Shown: piece by piece, positions 59,701 to 64,000 of the stretch
Numbering within the stretch: position 1 is the stretch's first letter
How the letters are laid out: each line of letters opens with the position of its first letter
Assembly: GCA_963693085.1 (NCBI GenBank)
Contig: OY856410.1
Location: 1,329,647,804 to 1,329,711,803 of the forward strand
Reading direction: 5' to 3'
Length of the DNA stretch: 64,000 nt
Source of the DNA: Alisma plantago-aquatica
Taxonomy: Eukaryota; Streptophyta; Magnoliopsida; Alismatales; Alismataceae
Program-made: the position numbers and the translations under genes
The notes under the pieces: model-generated
Databases searched by the model: none
What the model saw: the letters and a program-made list of their open reading frames with translations, nothing else
What the model was told of the DNA's origin: nothing

Positions 59701-61519
59701 CTAATGGATTGACCTAGTACATGGCTACCAGTGGGGTAGGCCCATCAGGTCATTGAATGACTTAGTACATGGCTACCAATGGGGTAGGACCATCAAGTCA
59801 TCATGAGTCAGGGATTGGGATACCTTTGGGTAGGACCATGCGACTCCATAACCCTAGGAATTGGCTACCTGTGTGGTAGGGCCATGGGGGTAAGGATCTA
59901 CCATATGAGAGAGGTAGTATCCATGTCCGTTGCAGGGACAGTACAGAGATAGGGGATAGGCAACGATTGAGTAGTGTTGCTTAAAACGTAATCTTGGATG
60001 TTAAATGATATTTGGTTGACTACATTGTTAACATAGTTGCACAATTATTGTTTCCCCCACATACCAGCTTCTTGCTGACCGACATTTTGTTTGCTGGTTT
60101 TTTAGGTACAAATGAAAAGACAAACAGTAAAATGGCATATGTGGAGCTAAATGAGAAATAACATACACAGGAGGATTAGTTAGATTAGTATAGAAGTTTA
60201 GAAATCCCAGCTTTTAAAGGGTAAGTAAAGTTTTTATTTATACCAGTTTTCAGTTTAGTAGTAGAATTTCATAATTATTATTGATTATTTGTCGAACCTT
60301 TGATCATGTTAATTGAATAACAACTATGACCTTCGGGTCTCCCTTAATTGGGGGTTACCAGGAGGTGGGGTCGTTACAATCACATTCTAAGCAATTGGTT
60401 TCTATTGCAATCTTTCTATAATGGTTTGTGCTACAATACAAGGATGTCTATTGATGTAACTACAAATGGAGCTCTAATGAACAAATCTTATGGAGAAGAC
60501 TATGCTATTATTGAAGATACGGAAGTAAATCATTGCCAATGGAGTCAGGCTACAAGCTACTCCCATCCTTTTCACATACTACTTCTGGAATGCAGGTGGA
60601 AGATCACATGGTTGGTGCAATAGACTTGATTGTAGCAAGGCTAGACACTTTGTCACAAAGGTTTGAGAATCTAAGAACACAACTAATTCAAACAACCAAC
60701 AATATTTGTGATGCATGTGGGTTTCTTGGACACTCATCTTCTACATGTTTTGCATCTTCTATTTATTCTCCAATGGGATACACTCCACCAGACTTCTACA
60801 ACAATGTCAACATGAATTTCATTCAGCCACAACAACCACAAGTAACTTCTAGATTAGAGTCCATGCTTGCAACATTTATTTCAACTCAAATGCAGCAAAA
60901 TGAGGAGTTCCATCAACAAAGACAATCAATGAAGGGTACCATTTTCCAACTCTCTTGTAAGGTTGATGACATTGCCACTCATGCACACATCTTGGAGAAA
61001 CAAATTGCCCAACAAGCTCTTTCTAGAAAAGATGTATTTCTACCTTTCTTGCCTAGTCCACCAAAGATGAATCCTACATATTTCAAGCCAGTGACATTGT
61101 AGAATGGTGTTGTCAAAGAAGTATATCCTTCAAGGTATGATGATGTTGATACATATGAGGATTATGAAGCTATAAATAAAGGGGAGAAAGATACAACACA
61201 TGATCTACTTTTAGATTCTTTAACAAAGCCACATGTACTTCCTCCTTACACTCTATATGACACATTGCTTTATAATGAGAACACTCTTACCAACTCATAT
61301 TTTGATGATACTTCAAATGAGAATGAAAAGAAAAATAGTATTGGCATACAAAAGACTATTCTTGCTGCAGCTCATAGGTGCTTTCTCTTGCCCCAAATCT
61401 AGGACATATTTGCAAGGAAGCATCAATCTTTAGCACAACAATTTATAGCTGCAAATCAAAGCAACAAACTTCCATCTTCATCATTCACCATGACATGTAT
61501 CTGTTTGCAATCCTCTTGA
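56750..61519 (+). pseudogene. Athila-like gag, copy 2, split by solo LTR
   Basis: Left part to 57528: a Pro/Ser-rich stretch (from about 56836), then HEELVKYDDLPLKDYF, ISEFLQLLSTIKIYGVPTDG, LFPFSLRDSSKAWLHTLPKN and GTWEELLKFFLARYFPLSKT (57099-57440). Right part from 60385: NWFLLQSFYNGLCYNTRM, GALMNKSYGEDYA, then the zinc knuckle CDACGFLGHSSSTC (60707-60748), a Gln-rich stretch and an acidic C-terminus, ending at TGA 61517-61519. Stops occur at 61100 (TAG) and in LLPQI* near 61400; a frameshift occurs near 57470. Full length was probably 550-600 residues. Gag would form particles, with enzymes supplied by another element. Confidence 0.8.
57524..60384 (+). mobile_element. solo LTR, 2.85 kb, Ty3-type, 5-bp TSD
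   Basis: The LTR spans 57529-60379 (TATTATAACCTC ... GTCGTTACA). ATCAC at 57524-57528 and 60380-60384 is a perfect target duplication. The first Athila-like unit gives the empty site (CATCACGGTCTAAGAAATTG, near 51235). The first two bases are TA rather than TG, explained by one change. A TATA box (CCTATATATAGGG) lies at 58340-58352. It shares termini and its 3' third with the LTR at 41252-43154 but is much longer. There is no internal region, so it arose by LTR-LTR recombination. ORFs inside it are not genes. Confidence 0.88.
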
Positions 61520-62620
61520 GTTCTTTATATGCAGTGAGGACACTGCAAATTTCAAGCTTAGGGGTAGAGAAATTGGTCGGTAGTGTAGTTTTATTGCCCT
61601 TTTACAATATTTTTCTTAGATTTTGTTTTCAATTCTACTCTTCTGGTGGCAAATCTAGTATGATATGAGGATTATGTTTTATACGTGGATAGAACTCCTA
61701 TGCTTAACTGATTGTCCTCTTTTGATGAGAAATATCATTTAGAGAAATTGTAAAAGGCATGCATTAATCAAATGAAACCTATTGGCCATCAACATGTTCT
61801 TAACTCTGGTTTATGATTCTAGCCTGAACATTCATCTTTCACATCCTTGATTGCTTAAAACATGTAATGGTTTCAATTTTTGTGAGTAAATCAAATTTAC
61901 AACATCATTTGGTTAAGGGATGCCCTTGCCAAGCTCTTAGTGCATTTTCAACAACTCATTCAATGAAAAAATTTCAAAACAATTGAATGAAATCTAGCTA
62001 ATGTTGCAATTTAGTTGACAATCCTATGTTTTGGAAAAAATTTAAAATTTCGTTTGGCTTATCTCATCTTTATACCCCATAAAAGATAGCTAAATTTCCA
62101 ACACATCATGCTATCCTAGTGTAATTCTGAGTTGGCCACGATGGTTAGGTGGTATATCTTAAAAGAGGGTAAAATACCCCAATCGACACTCCACGTGTGC
62201 ATAAGCCTACATTAGCAGCCGAGTGTCAGAATATATAATCTATTGTCACATCATTTTTGTAAATAAGTAGAGTACAACTAAAATTGTTAATTTTAACTAA
62301 GATTTCATCATTTGTATTCTTAATAGCTGAGAGTTTGAGTTGCACATCAACTAATTGTTTGGCTTGGTCATCCAAATTCTACCCACTATTATTTAATTGA
62401 TTGATTCATTTAATTGTGACCACCCTTGCTGAACTAAAAATCTCTTTCTTGGGTGTTTAAGTTGAATTGATGGCTATGATTATAAACATGTTGATCATGG
62501 TTGGCTTGGTCTTATACACATCTTTATTTTCATTTGATCTATGCATGAACTTGACAATTCTTCATCTGTGTTTCTATGTCTTTTTGCTTGAGGACAAGCA
62601 ATGGTTTAAGCTTAGGGGGA
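61520..62620 (+). other. Athila-like internal 3' untranslated part, copy 2
   Basis: Non-coding, parallel to 52371-54812 of unit 1 without the Cassandra insertion. Ends in the purine tract AGCTTAGGGGGA. Confidence 0.8.
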
Positions 62621-64000
62621 TGGGCACAAATCATATCATCTTTTTGATCATGTTTGGTTGCATATCCCTGTTGTTTTTACTCAATTATCACTCTCATTCA
62701 TGATAGATTCTATATTTTTAGCTATACATACTTGTCTCATGGTTTGGACTATAGGTACTATATTTTGCAATGAAATGATGAGGAATATATCTTATTATCA
62801 CTTATTGGATCACTCCTCAAGTATCTACATGTTTTGAGATTTGAAACTGTGCAAATACCACTTTTTACGGCATGCAAATCTGACCTATACGCCGAAAGAT
62901 ATGAGCAGAATACACAGTAGCCCAAAATAGCCATTGACACGATGTGTCTTAAAAAGACACGCCATGTCTTAAAAAGACACGAAATGTCTTATTAAAGATA
63001 CCATGTGTCTCAGTTCAGAAACTGAATGCAGAACTCTAGATTTGTAGAAAAATGTCGTGTTTTAATAAAGACACATCATGTCTTATTAAAGACATGTCAT
63101 GTCTAATTAAAAACACACCATGTAGCTTTACATAACTCGACCCAAGCTTCAATTTTTGCATCAGACACGTCACATATGATAAAGGACATTTCGTGTCACT
63201 GTCAGTTTTAGGAAAACTAAAAAATGATGCCCCTCGTTTTCAAAGACAAAACTAACTTATGGAGCGGTTATCACTTGTCATAATTCAAAGGTATTTCGTC
63301 CCAAAGAAGGTCTAGAGAAAGAGAGGGCTATTTTGGGTGGAAGAAGGTGGTTTTTTGCTAAAGAACCCCCATTCTACTTCTCTTCTTCTCCATTTTCTTC
63401 TCTGGAGGTGCAACAGAGCTTCTTCACTCCACAAAGCATCTCAGGATAGAAGTTTGTTTGATTTGGAGCAGTTGTAGGAGTGGAATTTCATCCTCAAGTC
63501 GGAATTCTACCTTTCTTGTCTTACACCTTGGGATTACTTAGCTTTTCCTTCTCAAAATCATGTTGAATTCTGAAAATTCTGTACATTTCCCACTATACAC
63601 ATTCATTAACATGTAGTTTCCTTTTCTTGGACATGGGAGAGTATCTCCCATGTCATAGCATGTTTGGAACATGGTAATTTTGTACTAAATACTATGTTTC
63701 TTGTTTTTCCACCTTGCGAGTACATGTTTCTTCCTTTAAGCATGTATGGCTGGCCACCTTATGTTAATGTTTTATGCTCTTTTTGCATGATCTGAGAAGA
63801 TAGATGGGAGATTAAGGAGGTACTCTCTTGGCAATTCCTTCTTTACCACAAGAGTGAAAATTATGGAGTTGACGAGTAGGTTTGTGATCCAAAATGAAAT
63901 TCATACATGGGAATGTTGAATTGAGTTAGGATCCTTGTACTTGCACCGAGAGGTGAAGTGCAACATACAACTCTCTTTTAAAACAAGTGCTTAGTATCTT
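62621..64000 (+). repeat. Athila-like LTR 3, cut by window end
   Basis: Begins TGGGCACAAATC; compared with the TGATGTGCACAAATC of LTR 2 it has lost a few bases at the terminus. Palindrome array at 62936-63205. The last 320 bases of the LTR lie outside the window. Confidence 0.9.

Larger units (their letters stand above)
48532..64000 (+). mobile_element. Athila-like gag-only retrotransposon, tandem array
   Basis: Three LTRs in the same orientation (48532-50230, 54813-56509, 62621 to beyond the window) separated by two internal regions. Without the Cassandra and solo-LTR insertions the internals are about 3.2 kb each. Each has a tRNA-Asp-type primer-binding site, a gag-like gene and a purine tract before the next LTR. 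Neither contains protease, RT, RNase H or integrase, so the family is non-autonomous. Primer-site type and gag resemblance point to the Athila branch of Ty3/gypsy. An LTR shared between two internals indicates LTR-LTR recombination. Confidence 0.82.

Overview
The window is repeat-rich plant nuclear DNA, most likely angiosperm. The signs are CACTA/EnSpm transposons with plant-type TNP2 and TNP1 genes, plant LINE remnants with a zf-RVT plus RNase H C-terminus, Ty1/copia and Ty3/gypsy elements, and a Cassandra retrotransposon whose LTR contains a 5S-rRNA-like module. I see no tRNA, rRNA or CRISPR locus and no intact host gene. The best intact unexplained reading frame is a 197-codon ORF at 1226-1819. 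The species cannot be named from the sequence.

Layout. 480-1080 holds the 3' end of a LINE. 2284-8880 holds the two genes of a first CACTA element, with introns, stops and an internal exon duplication. 8881-12500 is AT-rich DNA with a long hairpin (9657-10076) and small tandem repeats. 12540-13280 is a LINE RNase H remnant. 13300-15415 is the 3' end of a copia element. 15505-16020 (minus) is a decayed reading frame with a 19-20-residue protein repeat.

17571-36789 is a second CACTA element. Its second gene is split by a minus-strand LINE, and that LINE is split by a complete minus-strand copia element (23621-32725). A perfect 5-bp target duplication marks the copia insertion. The CACTA 3' terminus is visible at 36789. 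From 36790 to about 39000 there is a tandem duplication carrying two decayed exons that resemble the N-terminus of a CLU/FRIENDLY/REC-type protein. From 41252 to 43687 a Ty3-type LTR, itself carrying a hAT-like insertion, is joined at its PBS boundary to the internal region and 3' LTR of a Cassandra element. 46481-47490 is a Harbinger-type non-autonomous element.

48532-64000 is a head-to-tail array of a large gag-only Athila-like retrotransposon (LTR-internal-LTR-internal-LTR, continuing past the window). The first internal region carries a Cassandra insertion that also has the form LTR-internal-LTR-internal-LTR. The second gag is interrupted by a 2.85-kb solo LTR. In both cases the other copy of the array gives the empty site and the flanks give 5-bp target duplications.

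Functionally, the window records successive transposon insertion, LTR-LTR recombination and decay. Several in-frame TAG stops sit where CAG is expected, which suggests C-to-T change in methylated DNA.
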